Assembly: GCA_027038555.1 (NCBI GenBank)
Contig: JALVVX010000024.1
Location: forward strand, 1-46,393
Source: Nautiliaceae bacterium
GTDB lineage: Bacteria > Campylobacterota > Campylobacteria > Campylobacterales > Nautiliaceae
Length of the DNA: 46,393 bases
Reading direction: 5' to 3'
Position 1 is the first letter of the stretch. Each line of letters opens with the position of its first letter. Both the position numbers and the translations under genes were made by a program. The notes beneath the pieces are model-generated. The model did no database searches and had not been told where the DNA came from. It saw only the letters and a list, made by a program, of their open reading frames with translations. Positions 29,171 to 37,289 of this stretch are shown one piece after another.

Positions 29171-29181
29171 CACCTCCACCA
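29171..29181 (+). repeat. direct repeat of the tmRNA 3' end (attR-like)
   Basis: CACCTCCACCA is identical to 28280-28290, in the same orientation. No tRNA fold precedes it. The matching stretch stops at 11 bases. A GC-rich 11-mer is unlikely to recur by chance within 1 kb of such AT-rich DNA. Confidence 0.6.
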
Positions 29182-29275
29182 TTTGTTTTTTAGTGTCAGT
29201 GAGTTTTTATTTATATAGGCAAAGATATTAATTTTTGATATATTTATATCCTAAAAAATCATTTAAGGAAATACA

Positions 29276-29842
29276 ATGAAAAAAATTTTATTAATATTAA
29301 TAATAAATTTGCTTTTACTTAACGCTTCTTCTTTAAAAAAAGCAAAAGAGTGCGTGAACAAATCGATACTTGAAATTTTCAATAACGGTATAAAAAACAA
29401 AAATAGAGAAGTTTTAAATAATTATATTGATTTTAATTCTTTAAAAAACAGTGTAAAATCACAATTAAACGAGCAGCTTCTAAAAGATACTAAAAAGCAA
29501 AATACTTTTAATTTTTATAACTCTGCAATAAATATGATAACATTGGCTTTATCACAAAGAATAATTGAGCCGTTGGTCGAAACATACGTTTCTCCCGAAG
29601 GTCTTATATATATGAATAAATACAATAACAGATATGAAAAAATTACGTCCGAATTAATCCAAGAGCATGAAAAAATCATTTCAGTAAAAAACAATACTAT
29701 AACTGTGAATTTATACGAAAATAAGAATCAAAATAATTATATCAGTGTTATATTTAAACAAAATAACAATAAGTGTATTGTATCGGGAGTGGTACTTCCC
29801 AAGAAAGTTTCAGATATGATATTAAAAAATATAAAAAGATAA
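29276..29842 (+). CDS. secreted DUF2939-like protein
   Basis: 188 aa with an N-terminal signal or anchor (MKKILLILIINLLLLNASS). The mature part has the DUF2939-type pattern: a helix with AIxxxN/D, then NYIDFNSLKNSVKSQLNEQLL, and a middle IEPLVETYVSPEGLIYMNKY. The family call is from pattern memory and is moderate. Members are small periplasmic or lipoprotein-like proteins of unknown role. One Cys (about residue 26) lies just after the signal but without a good lipobox. AAGGAAA precedes the ATG. It stands alone just right of the attR-like repeat. Confidence 0.7.
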   Translation: MKKILLILIINLLLLNASSLKKAKECVNKSILEIFNNGIKNKNREVLNNYIDFNSLKNSVKSQLNEQLLKDTKKQNTFNFYNSAINMITLALSQRIIEPLVETYVSPEGLIYMNKYNNRYEKITSELIQEHEKIISVKNNTITVNLYENKNQNNYISVIFKQNNNKCIVSGVVLPKKVSDMILKNIKR

Positions 29843-29862
29843 TTATTACCAATAAAAAATAT

Positions 29863-29891
29863 TTGAAATTGATTTTTTTTTATTATATAAT
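29863..29891 (+). promoter_or_regulatory. sigma-70 promoter of the DUF2853 gene
   Basis: TTGAAA (29863-29868), a 17-bp T-rich spacer and TATAAT (29886-29891). The start of transcription would be near 29898, leaving a ~23-nt leader with AAAGGGA. Strong by consensus. Confidence 0.75.
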
Positions 29892-29920
29892 CTTTATGAA
29901 TCTTTAAAAAAAGGGAAAAA

Positions 29921-30259
29921 ATGAGCAAACTTCAAGAAAAAATCAAACAATACCAAGAAGAAAACAAAAAATTAGGTCTTGGTCTAAGCGATGAATTAAT
30001 CGAAAAAGTAACAAAAAAATTGGGACCGTCTATATATAAAGCGGATGCAGAAACTATTTCTTGTAGTAGCAAAGATGAGCTTGAAAGAGTTAAAAAAAAT
30101 TTCTTAATTAAAAAATTAGGTTTTAAAGACGAACCGAAACTTGATGAATTAATTGAAAAAACTTGTGAAAAAATGGGTAAATCAAACAGAAGAAAATACA
30201 GAGCTTTATTTTATGCGATTCTTGTAAAAGAAACAGGAAAAGAAGATATTTACTCTTAA
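29921..30259 (+). CDS. DUF2853 family protein
   Basis: 112 aa, soluble and helical. The family pattern is clear: KADAETISCSSKDELERVKKNFL, KKLGF and the C-terminal KMGKSNRRKYRALFYAILVKETGK. No catalytic residues are known for the family. It has its own strong promoter and a good RBS, so it may be abundant. It faces corA across 30 bp. That gap contains a direct repeat AACCGATT rather than a clear terminator. Confidence 0.88.
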   Translation: MSKLQEKIKQYQEENKKLGLGLSDELIEKVTKKLGPSIYKADAETISCSSKDELERVKKNFLIKKLGFKDEPKLDELIEKTCEKMGKSNRRKYRALFYAILVKETGKEDIYS

Positions 30260-30289
30260 TATTTTAAAACAACCGATTTTTTTAACCGA

Positions 30290-31057
30290 TTAGTCTCTTT
30301 TCATATAAATCCAAAGAAGATAAAATAAAGGTAATTCCAAAATTATTCCGACAATCGAAGCTTTAATAGTTCCATAAGGATCATCACTCCATGGAAGCCC
30401 ACCTGTATTCATTCCAAAAAAACCCGTAATTAACGTAAGAGGCAAAAAAATCCCGGATAAAAGAGTTAATATAAACATAATTTTATTCATTTTTTCATCC
30501 TGCTTTGCTTTAAAAAATTCATAAAGATAATCAAGTTTTTCAATAGCATTTTTAGCAAATCTAAAAGAACGATTTATATGTTCATTCAAATCCATAAATG
30601 CAAAATTATCTTGAAGTTTGTAATATTTAATGAATCTTTCAAAAGCTATCATAGCATGAGCCATAAGTCTTTCTATTAAAACAAGGTCTTTTTTTAATTT
30701 AAGCCACTCGTTCGGAAACGATTTTGAAATGTGGTTTTCATACAGTGAATCTTCCATTTTGGCTATTTGCATATGAAATTTATTTAGTTTTACCAAAATT
30801 TTATCTATTCTAACATCCAGATAATCATGCAAATCTTCAAGGCTTCCTAATTTCTCAAAATCCTGTGTTTTTCTGTTAAATATATATACTTCATCATTTT
30901 TGATTAAAAATCCGTAAGAATAGACTTCTACTTTATCATCTTTTATATACGGCAGTCTGAGTATCAAAAGCGAAAACTCTTTTGTGGGTTCAAAATCGCT
31001 CGGATGTTCACTGTTTAAAATGTCATCTATTAAATATTTGTTTTTTAAAAATTTCAT
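30290..31057 (-). CDS. CorA-family divalent cation transporter
   Basis: 255 aa, shorter than the usual 315-330 because the N-terminal cytosolic domain is reduced. The signature GMN lies in GFFGMNTGGLPW at the end of TM1 (TM1 about 190-212, TM2 about 228-248). A long helical stalk precedes it (LVKLNKFHMQIAKMEDSLYE and following). The C-terminus MKRD is Lys/Arg-rich, as in CorA. The GMNTGGLPW variant occurs in both CorA and ZntB-type proteins, so Mg2+, Co2+ or Zn2+ are possible. The ATG overlaps the asnB stop (ATGA). Confidence 0.9.
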   Translation of the reverse strand: MKFLKNKYLIDDILNSEHPSDFEPTKEFSLLILRLPYIKDDKVEVYSYGFLIKNDEVYIFNRKTQDFEKLGSLEDLHDYLDVRIDKILVKLNKFHMQIAKMEDSLYENHISKSFPNEWLKLKKDLVLIERLMAHAMIAFERFIKYYKLQDNFAFMDLNEHINRSFRFAKNAIEKLDYLYEFFKAKQDEKMNKIMFILTLLSGIFLPLTLITGFFGMNTGGLPWSDDPYGTIKASIVGIILELPLFYLLWIYMKRD

Positions 31058-32751
31058 AAAAATTCCTTTTTATACCATCTGCTGAACAAATACAGCGTCC
31101 ACAGATGTTGTTTGTATCTTTTATGTCCTGTTTTTATTATCTCTTTTAAGTATTCTTCATTAAATATTTTTGATTTTCTATTTACATCGACAATAATTTT
31201 AAATTCATTCTCTTTTTTTAGCCATTCCAAAAAAGGATAAGCAAAACCTTTTTTTCTGCGGTTTATAATCTCAAAAGGCAGATACTTTTTTGCAACTTCC
31301 TTTACAAGAAACTTTTTATTCCCCCTGATTTCCTCAGGTAAAGAAAAAATGAATTCTACCAAATTTCTATCAAGAAAAGGGCTTCTTGCTTCAATAGTAT
31401 GTGACATAAACATTTTATCAAGTTTCATTAAGAGTACCTCTCCAATCCACACTTTCAAATCAAAATAACTAAAATCAAAACTTCCCCACCCTTTTAGAAA
31501 TCTTTTGAAATCCACTTCTTTTGCCTTAACTTTTAAGATTTTGCTAATCTGTCTTTGAAAAAACGTTTCGTTTATACCTCTAAACACAGGTTCATCTGCA
31601 AAAAATCTCCTGAATACTTCCCATTCTTTTATGTCTTCTGGATGTCTTTCAAGATACTTTTTAAGCCATTTTTTATTTGGCAGATATGCACTGAAAAATC
31701 CAAGAAACTCTTCATATCTTCTGTATCCCAAAAAAAGCTCATCACTTCCCTCACCGCTCATAACAACTTTAAGTGGAATTTTGGAGGCTAAAAAATTAGC
31801 CGGGAAAAAACTGCTATCTGCTACCGGTTCGTCCATATCATTTAAAACTTTTTCGAAATGGTCAAAAAAATCTTTTTTTGTATAATTTATTTCATAATGC
31901 TCCGAATTTATATGATTTGCAACAATTCTTGCATATTTTCTTTCATCATAATTTTCAAAACCTTCATAACCTATACTGAAAGTTTTTATTTTTCTTTTTT
32001 GAGATATTATTGAAGCAATTAACGAACTGTCAATTCCTCCGCTAAGAAGTGAGCCGATTTCCACATCACCTTGCATTCTTTTGTAAATAGAATTTATCAG
32101 AAGTTCTTCAAGTTTTAAAACTGCATTTTCCACTCTCCATTCTTCATCCTCCACTCTTTTAAAATCATACCACCTCTTAATTTCCCCATCATAATAACAG
32201 CCTGCCGGAAGTTTATAAATGTTTTTGTAAATTGTATTTGGTGCAATAGAAGAATTATAAGCAAGATATTCACCTAATGCCTCAAAATTTATTTCTTTAT
32301 TTATAAAAGGCAAAATTGCTTTTATTTCGCTGCTAAAAATCCCGTTTTTTGTAAAATAAAGCGGTTTTTTGCCAAACTCATCCCTGAAAAGATAAAGTTT
32401 TTTATCAAAAATAGCAATTGCAAACATTCCGTCAAGCAATTTTACAAATTCAACTCCAAATCTTTTCCACAATTCATAAATCACCTCAACTTCGGTACTT
32501 ACATTTAAATTGTATTTTTTTATTAAATCTTTATAATTGTATATTTCACCGTTAAATACAACCAAAACATTATCTTTTAATAATGGCTGGTTATTGATAT
32601 TTATATTTTCAATTGCCAGTCTGTTAAATCCGAAAGTGGCTTTTAAATTTGATTTAATCCCGTGAAAATCAATACCTCTGTGATACATAATATCAAGTGC
32701 TTTTTTAACTTTTTGTGGATTAACCTCACATATTCCGAATATTGCACACAA
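31054..32751 (-). CDS. asnB: asparagine synthase (glutamine-hydrolysing), TTG start
   Basis: 565 aa from a TTG at 32751. This start makes the N-terminus M-C-A-I-F-G, so Cys becomes residue 1 after Met removal, as class II glutamine amidotransferases require. It also puts AAGGA five bases upstream. The ATG two codons before would leave Ser-Leu ahead of the Cys and has no spacing to the RBS. The glutaminase part has FNGEIYNYKDL; the usual RGPD is RGID. The synthetase PP-loop is LLSGGIDSSL (near 232), with GEGSDELFLGYRRY. It makes asparagine from aspartate, or may act on a surface polymer as AsnB-like enzymes do. Operon with corA. Confidence 0.9.
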   Translation of the reverse strand: MCAIFGICEVNPQKVKKALDIMYHRGIDFHGIKSNLKATFGFNRLAIENININNQPLLKDNVLVVFNGEIYNYKDLIKKYNLNVSTEVEVIYELWKRFGVEFVKLLDGMFAIAIFDKKLYLFRDEFGKKPLYFTKNGIFSSEIKAILPFINKEINFEALGEYLAYNSSIAPNTIYKNIYKLPAGCYYDGEIKRWYDFKRVEDEEWRVENAVLKLEELLINSIYKRMQGDVEIGSLLSGGIDSSLIASIISQKRKIKTFSIGYEGFENYDERKYARIVANHINSEHYEINYTKKDFFDHFEKVLNDMDEPVADSSFFPANFLASKIPLKVVMSGEGSDELFLGYRRYEEFLGFFSAYLPNKKWLKKYLERHPEDIKEWEVFRRFFADEPVFRGINETFFQRQISKILKVKAKEVDFKRFLKGWGSFDFSYFDLKVWIGEVLLMKLDKMFMSHTIEARSPFLDRNLVEFIFSLPEEIRGNKKFLVKEVAKKYLPFEIINRRKKGFAYPFLEWLKKENEFKIIVDVNRKSKIFNEEYLKEIIKTGHKRYKQHLWTLYLFSRWYKKEFL

Positions 32752-32791
32752 ACTCATCCTTTTTTGATAGAATTTTACAAAAAGGTTTTAA

Positions 32792-33574
32792 ATGAGAGAA
32801 GTTTTTAAATATACGTTTTTAAGCGTTGCCGAGTGGAAAAAATTTTTGATTTTAGTTTTGAGTGTTTCTATTCTTACACTTTTTGAAGCATTTCCGGTAA
32901 TAGATACTGCCGCTTTTTTATTTGAAAAACTTTTATATTTAAGTGTGGGGGTATTTTTGATTTATATTCTAAAACGCTCATCAACACCTGAAATATATTT
33001 TGAAAATCTACAAAAAAATCCTGTATCAACATTTATGTTTCATTTTATTCCAAGCGCAAGCGGCATACTTTTGGCATTGATTATGATAGGAATATTTTGG
33101 GCTATATTTGGGCTTTTGATTTTTGAATTTACAAATTCAATGTTTGTATTTGCTAATCCGCATAATTTTTTAGCAGCTGTTTCTAAAACCACATTCATAA
33201 CGAAATTATTAATAGGATTTTATCTTGTTTATTTATTGTTTTACAGTTATGTATTTTTGGGGAAATTTGGAGACGCTTTATCAAAAGAGTCTTTTAAAGA
33301 GGCATTTATTGCAATGATTTTATCTCTTTTTGATTTTAAATACTGGATAAAAACGGTTAGTTTAAAATATTTTCTTATTTATATTGTATGGAATATTATC
33401 GTCTTATTTATTTATTCACTTACATCTTTTGTATATTTATTTGATATTTTTCCTACACTTCAAACAAATCCTAATATTTCACTTTTAATAATTCCGATTT
33501 TTGTTGCAATAACTACAATTCTTACTTATTTTACTTTTTTTAGTGCATATTTCGCAAATAAAGCGACGGATTAA
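32792..33574 (+). CDS. unrecognised six-TM membrane protein
   Basis: 260 aa with about six TM helices (roughly 18-38, 45-62, 85-110, 138-160, 188-210 and 225-250). No family motif is recognised. The N-terminus MREVFKYTFLSVAEWKKF is amphipathic, as in small integral proteins that insert near the membrane surface. Overall it resembles DUF4013-like or ABC-permease-like helical bundles only in composition. AAAGGTTTTAA precedes the ATG. It is divergent from asnB (40 bp) and convergent with the next gene by a TTAA overlap. Confidence 0.65.
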   Translation: MREVFKYTFLSVAEWKKFLILVLSVSILTLFEAFPVIDTAAFLFEKLLYLSVGVFLIYILKRSSTPEIYFENLQKNPVSTFMFHFIPSASGILLALIMIGIFWAIFGLLIFEFTNSMFVFANPHNFLAAVSKTTFITKLLIGFYLVYLLFYSYVFLGKFGDALSKESFKEAFIAMILSLFDFKYWIKTVSLKYFLIYIVWNIIVLFIYSLTSFVYLFDIFPTLQTNPNISLLIIPIFVAITTILTYFTFFSAYFANKATD

Positions 33575-33589
33575 GCTATATCCATCGCT
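33562..33589. terminator. bidirectional hairpin holding both convergent stop codons
   Basis: AGCGACGGAT (33562-33571) and ATCCATCGCT (33580-33589) pair at 9 of 10 (10 of 10 with a G-U on the minus strand), around an 8-nt loop TAAGCTAT. The + stop (33572-33574) is in the loop and the - stop (33571-33573) straddles it. On - it is followed by TTTATTT, on + by GAATTTGGTCTTTTTTC. Confidence 0.65.
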
Positions 33590-34641
33590 GAATTTGGTCT
33601 TTTTTCTACAATTCTAATATCCGTAGCATCTTTTGGTACCGGTACTATTTTTGTTTTGGTAACCACCCTCTTAGGCAAATATATTTCTTTTCCCCTTATA
33701 TGAATTACTGTCTCTCTTATAGTCATTTTGTATGTTATTTTAATACCGTACACATCATTACCGAATTTATTTTTGTATACATTTGGTCCTTCCACTTTAA
33801 TATCAAAAGCATCAGCAGGAAAATATATTCTTTTTGCATATTCTCTTTTTCTTCTCGGTAAGAAATATACAAGCCATAAAACTTTTGCACCGCCTTTATA
33901 TTTTGCCTCGGTAGGTATATATGTTTCTGATTTTTCTTCTTCTTCAAGGAGTTTATTTAGATAATCTTCGGCTGTTGTTTCAAAATCTTCTTCATTAATA
34001 ATTTGATACATTCTATCCCATCTATTTACTTCCGCGATAATATTGGCAAGTTCAACGCTTCTTTGTTTTTCAGTGTTAATAAGTTTATCAATTGCAGATA
34101 AAACGCCTTCATCGAAATGTTGGATGAATTCTTCCAAATATGGCAAAAGGGATAAAATATCAACCGCTTTTTTTAGTTTATCAAGACATTCCACATTTTC
34201 ACATAAAACCATTGCTTTTCTTATTTCACAAAATTCACTTCGAATTTCCTCCAAAATATTTACACTAAGTTTCAAACTAAAAACAGAATTTGTCAACTCT
34301 TCAATAACTCTTTGTGGGATGAGTTTTAATTGTTGTTCTATATCAAGTTCTTTTTTCCATGGCTCATACTCTTTATCAAAACCTTTGTATTTAGCTACAT
34401 AATTAGCAGTTTTAACTGTCGCCCTATTTTCTTCTAATGCAACTTGTCTTATTTCTTCAATTTTATCACCAAATTTTTTTTGCCAAAATGGTGAATATGT
34501 AAGCGTGCATAAATAATCGCTTCTTTTTTTAAGTTCGGTAAGTTCCGCATCATCTTCTACAATAAGCATTTCATCTCTTATGATACAGTTGATTCTGCTT
34601 ATATCTTCGACTGTTTCCACTTTACCGTATATTCTTCCCAT
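33571..34641 (-). CDS. unrecognised soluble protein
   Basis: 356 aa, no signal peptide and no TM helix. I do not recognise the family. Residues 1-~215 are mostly helical with many Glu, Lys and Leu and a CENVEC pair of cysteines. Around 216-245 is an acidic linker (EDYLNKLLEEEEKSE). Residues 250-356 have alternating beta character (AKVLWLVYFLPRRKREYAKRIYFPADAFDIKVEG, TIRETVIHIRGKEIYLPKRVVTKTKIVPVP). The layout suggests a helical N-terminal domain plus a beta domain. Strong RBS AAAGGAGGGG. Its promoter (TTGACA-N18-TATAAT) is back-to-back with that of lapG, so it may belong with the Lap locus, but this is only proximity. Confidence 0.7.
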   Translation of the reverse strand: MGRIYGKVETVEDISRINCIIRDEMLIVEDDAELTELKKRSDYLCTLTYSPFWQKKFGDKIEEIRQVALEENRATVKTANYVAKYKGFDKEYEPWKKELDIEQQLKLIPQRVIEELTNSVFSLKLSVNILEEIRSEFCEIRKAMVLCENVECLDKLKKAVDILSLLPYLEEFIQHFDEGVLSAIDKLINTEKQRSVELANIIAEVNRWDRMYQIINEEDFETTAEDYLNKLLEEEEKSETYIPTEAKYKGGAKVLWLVYFLPRRKREYAKRIYFPADAFDIKVEGPNVYKNKFGNDVYGIKITYKMTIRETVIHIRGKEIYLPKRVVTKTKIVPVPKDATDIRIVEKRPNSAMDIA

Positions 34642-34669
34642 AATCCCCTCCTTTAACTTTATTTAATAA

Positions 34670-34699
34670 ATTATATAACATTAATTTAGTCTTTGTCAA
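34670..34699 (-). promoter_or_regulatory. sigma-70 promoter of the 356-aa gene
   Basis: On the minus strand TTGACA (34699-34694), an 18-bp spacer and TATAAT (34675-34670). The start would be near 34663, 22 nt before the ATG. Its -35 faces the lapG promoter 45 bp away. Confidence 0.75.
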
Positions 34700-34743
34700 T
34701 CAATTTTGTTAAAAGATTTTTAATTTCCATAAGAGCATCTTTG

Positions 34744-34752
34744 TGTTATAAT
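34744..34752 (+). promoter_or_regulatory. extended -10 promoter of lapG-lapD
   Basis: TGT-TATAAT is a perfect extended -10, with a weak TTTCCA (34724-34729) as -35. Transcription is predicted to begin near 34759, which is the A of the chosen lapG ATG, so the message may be leaderless. Confidence 0.65.
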
Positions 34753-34758
34753 ATGATT

Positions 34759-35376
34759 ATGAAAAGATTTATACTTTTTTTTATCTGTTTTGTGTTTATT
34801 ATAGGAGTGTCAAAGCCTTATGTAAATTACACTCTAATTAAAAAGATTGCCCAAAAATACGGTTTTTTTGCCAAAAACAGATTTTTATATCAACAAAAAA
34901 TGCTGGATAATTTAAAAAAAGAAAATATAATGAAAAAGCTAAACGAAATCAATCTGTTTTATAATCAGGCAAAATACATGTCCGATATGGCACTTTATCA
35001 TAAAATAGATTATTGGGCTACACCTTATCAGTTTTTGGCAAAAGATGCCGGAGATTGTGAAGATTATGCAATCGCAAAATATTTTGCCTTAAAATATTTA
35101 AAACTCAATCCTAAAAAATTATATTTTGTATATGTCAGGGTAAAACAAACAAATATCCCTCATATGGTTTTGGCATATTTTTATGAAAAAAACAAACCCC
35201 CTTTGATTTTGGATAATTTAACAAATAAAATTATGCCGGCAAACAAAAGAAAAGACATTATTCCTGTTTATATGTTTAATCCTGTGATTTTGGAAAAAAC
35301 ATTAAAAAATAAAAAAAACGGTGTATACAGAAAATGGGACGATTTGATAAAAAGAATTAAAAAAGGTGTAATATGA
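34759..35376 (+). CDS. lapG: LapG-type periplasmic cysteine protease
   Basis: 205 aa from ATG 34759 (MKRFILFFICFVFIIGVS is the signal or anchor). It belongs to the bacterial transglutaminase-like cysteine proteinases. The triad is Cys100 in AGDCEDYA, His135 in PHMVL and Asp152 in LDNL. The spacings (35 and 17) are close to those of Pseudomonas LapG (37 and 17). The Asp and Glu next to the Cys (DCE) are the known Ca2+ ligands. It cuts LapA-like adhesins at a di-Ala site to free cells from a biofilm and is held back by LapD. An open frame extends upstream to 34693, but it crosses the promoter. No Shine-Dalgarno precedes 34759, or the ATG at 34753. lapD overlaps by ATGA. Confidence 0.9.
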   Translation: MKRFILFFICFVFIIGVSKPYVNYTLIKKIAQKYGFFAKNRFLYQQKMLDNLKKENIMKKLNEINLFYNQAKYMSDMALYHKIDYWATPYQFLAKDAGDCEDYAIAKYFALKYLKLNPKKLYFVYVRVKQTNIPHMVLAYFYEKNKPPLILDNLTNKIMPANKRKDIIPVYMFNPVILEKTLKNKKNGVYRKWDDLIKRIKKGVI

Positions 35377-37289
35377 GCTTAAAAACTTTACTTTTCAGTA
35401 TTCTCAGCACTCTTATGATTTTACTGTGGAGTGCTACTTTCATTGCTGTTTTACATAATGAGAAAAATGAAATCCAAACTGAACTTTACAACAATTCCAA
35501 AAATGTCGCTCAGTCACTCTCTTTAACTCTTACAAATGCAAAAGGCGATAAAACATTAATGGAAACAATGATCAATGCCGTTTTTGACGGAGGTCATTTT
35601 AATCAAATAGTTTTAACAGATATGAACCATCATATTCTTTACAATAGAATAAAAGAAATAAATGAATATAAAGTGCCAAAATGGTTTAAAAAACTCATAA
35701 AACTAACTTCTCCTACTGCAAATGCAAACGTATCAAACGGATGGAGTCCATTAGGTATTTTATACGTCCAAAACGATGTGGAATATGCTTATGACAAATT
35801 ATATAAAATATTTATTCAATTATTAATTATTTATTCTGTTGCAACTATTGTTTCTATAATTATTTTAAAAATAATCCTGAATCAAATATTAAAACCTCTT
35901 GAAAAAATCAAAAATCAGGCAAAAGAAATTATCAACAAAAAATTTGTAACCATTAAAAAAATGTCTTTTATAAAAGAATTAAAAGATGTAACAATAGCCC
36001 TAAATAAAATGGTGGAAAAACTGAAAATTATGTTTGAAAATGCAAATAAAGAAATTGTCAAACTCAAACAAAAAGAGTATATTGACCCTTTAACAGGACT
36101 AAAAAACAGAAAATATTATATTGAAAAATTAAATTCACTTATAAACAGTGAAGAAAATATATTAGAAGGTGTAAATATCTTCATAATGATAAAAAATTTA
36201 GAAGAAGCCAATAAAAAACTCGGTAGAATTAAAACGGATAATTTGATAAAAGAAATAGCAAAAAATATAGAGTTTTTTTTGAAATCAAAAATATTACCTG
36301 ATTTAAATAACACCGATTTTATCTTTGCAAGATTAAACGGAAGCGAATTTGCAATTTTTATTCCGAATATAACAAAAGAAGAGGCTCAAAAAATTCTTTA
36401 TCTTTTACACAATCATATGTACAAATTAGTTAAAAAATATACAGATATTATTGAAATATTAATTGGTGCCTTTATGATAAAATCTTCTACTAATCTTGAA
36501 GAAATTTTATCAAATACGGATAAAGCAGTGGCGATGGCTGCGGTTAATCAAGAAAAAACTGCCTTAATAGAAACACAAGCTCATGTTATGTATTCAAAAG
36601 AAGAGTGGAAAGAAATTTTGCTTGAAGCACTAAAAAATGATAACATTGATTTTTTAAGATACAATGCAGTTGACCTTAAAAATAATAATATACATCATAA
36701 AACATTAAGTTTATGTTTAAAAACAGAAAATAAAACACTAAAATATTCGGATTTTATCCCTGCGGCAATTCATCTTGATATGATAGATGAAATATATAAA
36801 AATGCAATAAACAAACTAATAAATTTAAAATTTATATCTAAAAAAATTTCATTTAAACTACCTGTGGAATTTATAAGTAAAACCAACAATTTTTTATATT
36901 TAAAAAAAGCCTTCATAAATAAAAAACCTGATTATGAGCTTATTTTAGAACTTCCTGAAAAATTTATTATTGAAGATATAGATACCGCCCGGGAGCTTAT
37001 CAAAATTTTCAAACAAAACTCTTTAAAATTCGGTATATATAATTTTATAGCGGAAAGTAAAGATTTTAATTATATTATCGATTTGCATCCGGAGTTTATA
37101 AAATCCGATAAAAATTTTTATATTAATCAAAAAAGTGAAATTTTAACTCATTTAAAAAACATAGCCATTACAACAGAAACTGATTTAATTGCAACAGGAG
37201 TAAATGAAGAAAAATATATAAAAGAATTGCAAGAAAAAGGAATTTATATCATTCAAGGAAGTATTACAGATAAAATCAAACAGGATTAA
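35373..37289 (+). CDS. lapD: LapD-type c-di-GMP receptor (degenerate GGDEF-EAL)
   Basis: 638 aa inner-membrane protein. TM1 is about 7-27. The periplasmic LapD/MoxY-type domain (28-146) has NGWSPLGILYV, the loop that grips LapG. TM2 is about 147-170 and the HAMP 170-222. The GGDEF-like domain (from KQKEYIDPLTGLKNR) has its active loop changed to NGSEF (322-326), so it is catalytically dead. The EAL-like domain from ~400 has no EAL triplet. Such proteins bind c-di-GMP with the EAL part and hold LapG when the level is high. It overlaps lapG (ATGA), and its stop overlaps the adhesin stop (TTAA), so the regulator pair faces its target. Confidence 0.92.
   Translation: MSLKTLLFSILSTLMILLWSATFIAVLHNEKNEIQTELYNNSKNVAQSLSLTLTNAKGDKTLMETMINAVFDGGHFNQIVLTDMNHHILYNRIKEINEYKVPKWFKKLIKLTSPTANANVSNGWSPLGILYVQNDVEYAYDKLYKIFIQLLIIYSVATIVSIIILKIILNQILKPLEKIKNQAKEIINKKFVTIKKMSFIKELKDVTIALNKMVEKLKIMFENANKEIVKLKQKEYIDPLTGLKNRKYYIEKLNSLINSEENILEGVNIFIMIKNLEEANKKLGRIKTDNLIKEIAKNIEFFLKSKILPDLNNTDFIFARLNGSEFAIFIPNITKEEAQKILYLLHNHMYKLVKKYTDIIEILIGAFMIKSSTNLEEILSNTDKAVAMAAVNQEKTALIETQAHVMYSKEEWKEILLEALKNDNIDFLRYNAVDLKNNNIHHKTLSLCLKTENKTLKYSDFIPAAIHLDMIDEIYKNAINKLINLKFISKKISFKLPVEFISKTNNFLYLKKAFINKKPDYELILELPEKFIIEDIDTARELIKIFKQNSLKFGIYNFIAESKDFNYIIDLHPEFIKSDKNFYINQKSEILTHLKNIAITTETDLIATGVNEEKYIKELQEKGIYIIQGSITDKIKQD

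Larger units (their letters stand above)
28291..29181. mobile_element. putative small integrated element at the tmRNA 3' end
   Basis: The last 11 bases of tmRNA, CACCTCCACCA (28280-28290), recur exactly at 29171-29181. tmRNA 3' ends are common integrase targets, and a duplicated 3' end is the usual trace. The 891-bp interval holds one unrecognised membrane-protein gene, a terminator and no integrase. This is probably a decayed remnant or a minimal cassette. The repeat is short, so the call is tentative. Confidence 0.5.

Noticed and set aside
29171-29181. A second tRNA or tmRNA gene ending in CCACCA
   Set aside because: The bases upstream do not form a T-arm or acceptor stem. It is only an 11-base copy.
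30271-30291. Terminator between the DUF2853 gene and corA
   Set aside because: AACCGATT is repeated directly, not inverted, so no stem forms. I see no convincing terminator in this 30-bp gap.
34693-34758. N-terminal extension of LapG by 22 codons from a TTG
   Set aside because: No Shine-Dalgarno. It runs across the -35 of the divergent gene and the lapG -10, and would put a non-signal segment before the signal peptide.
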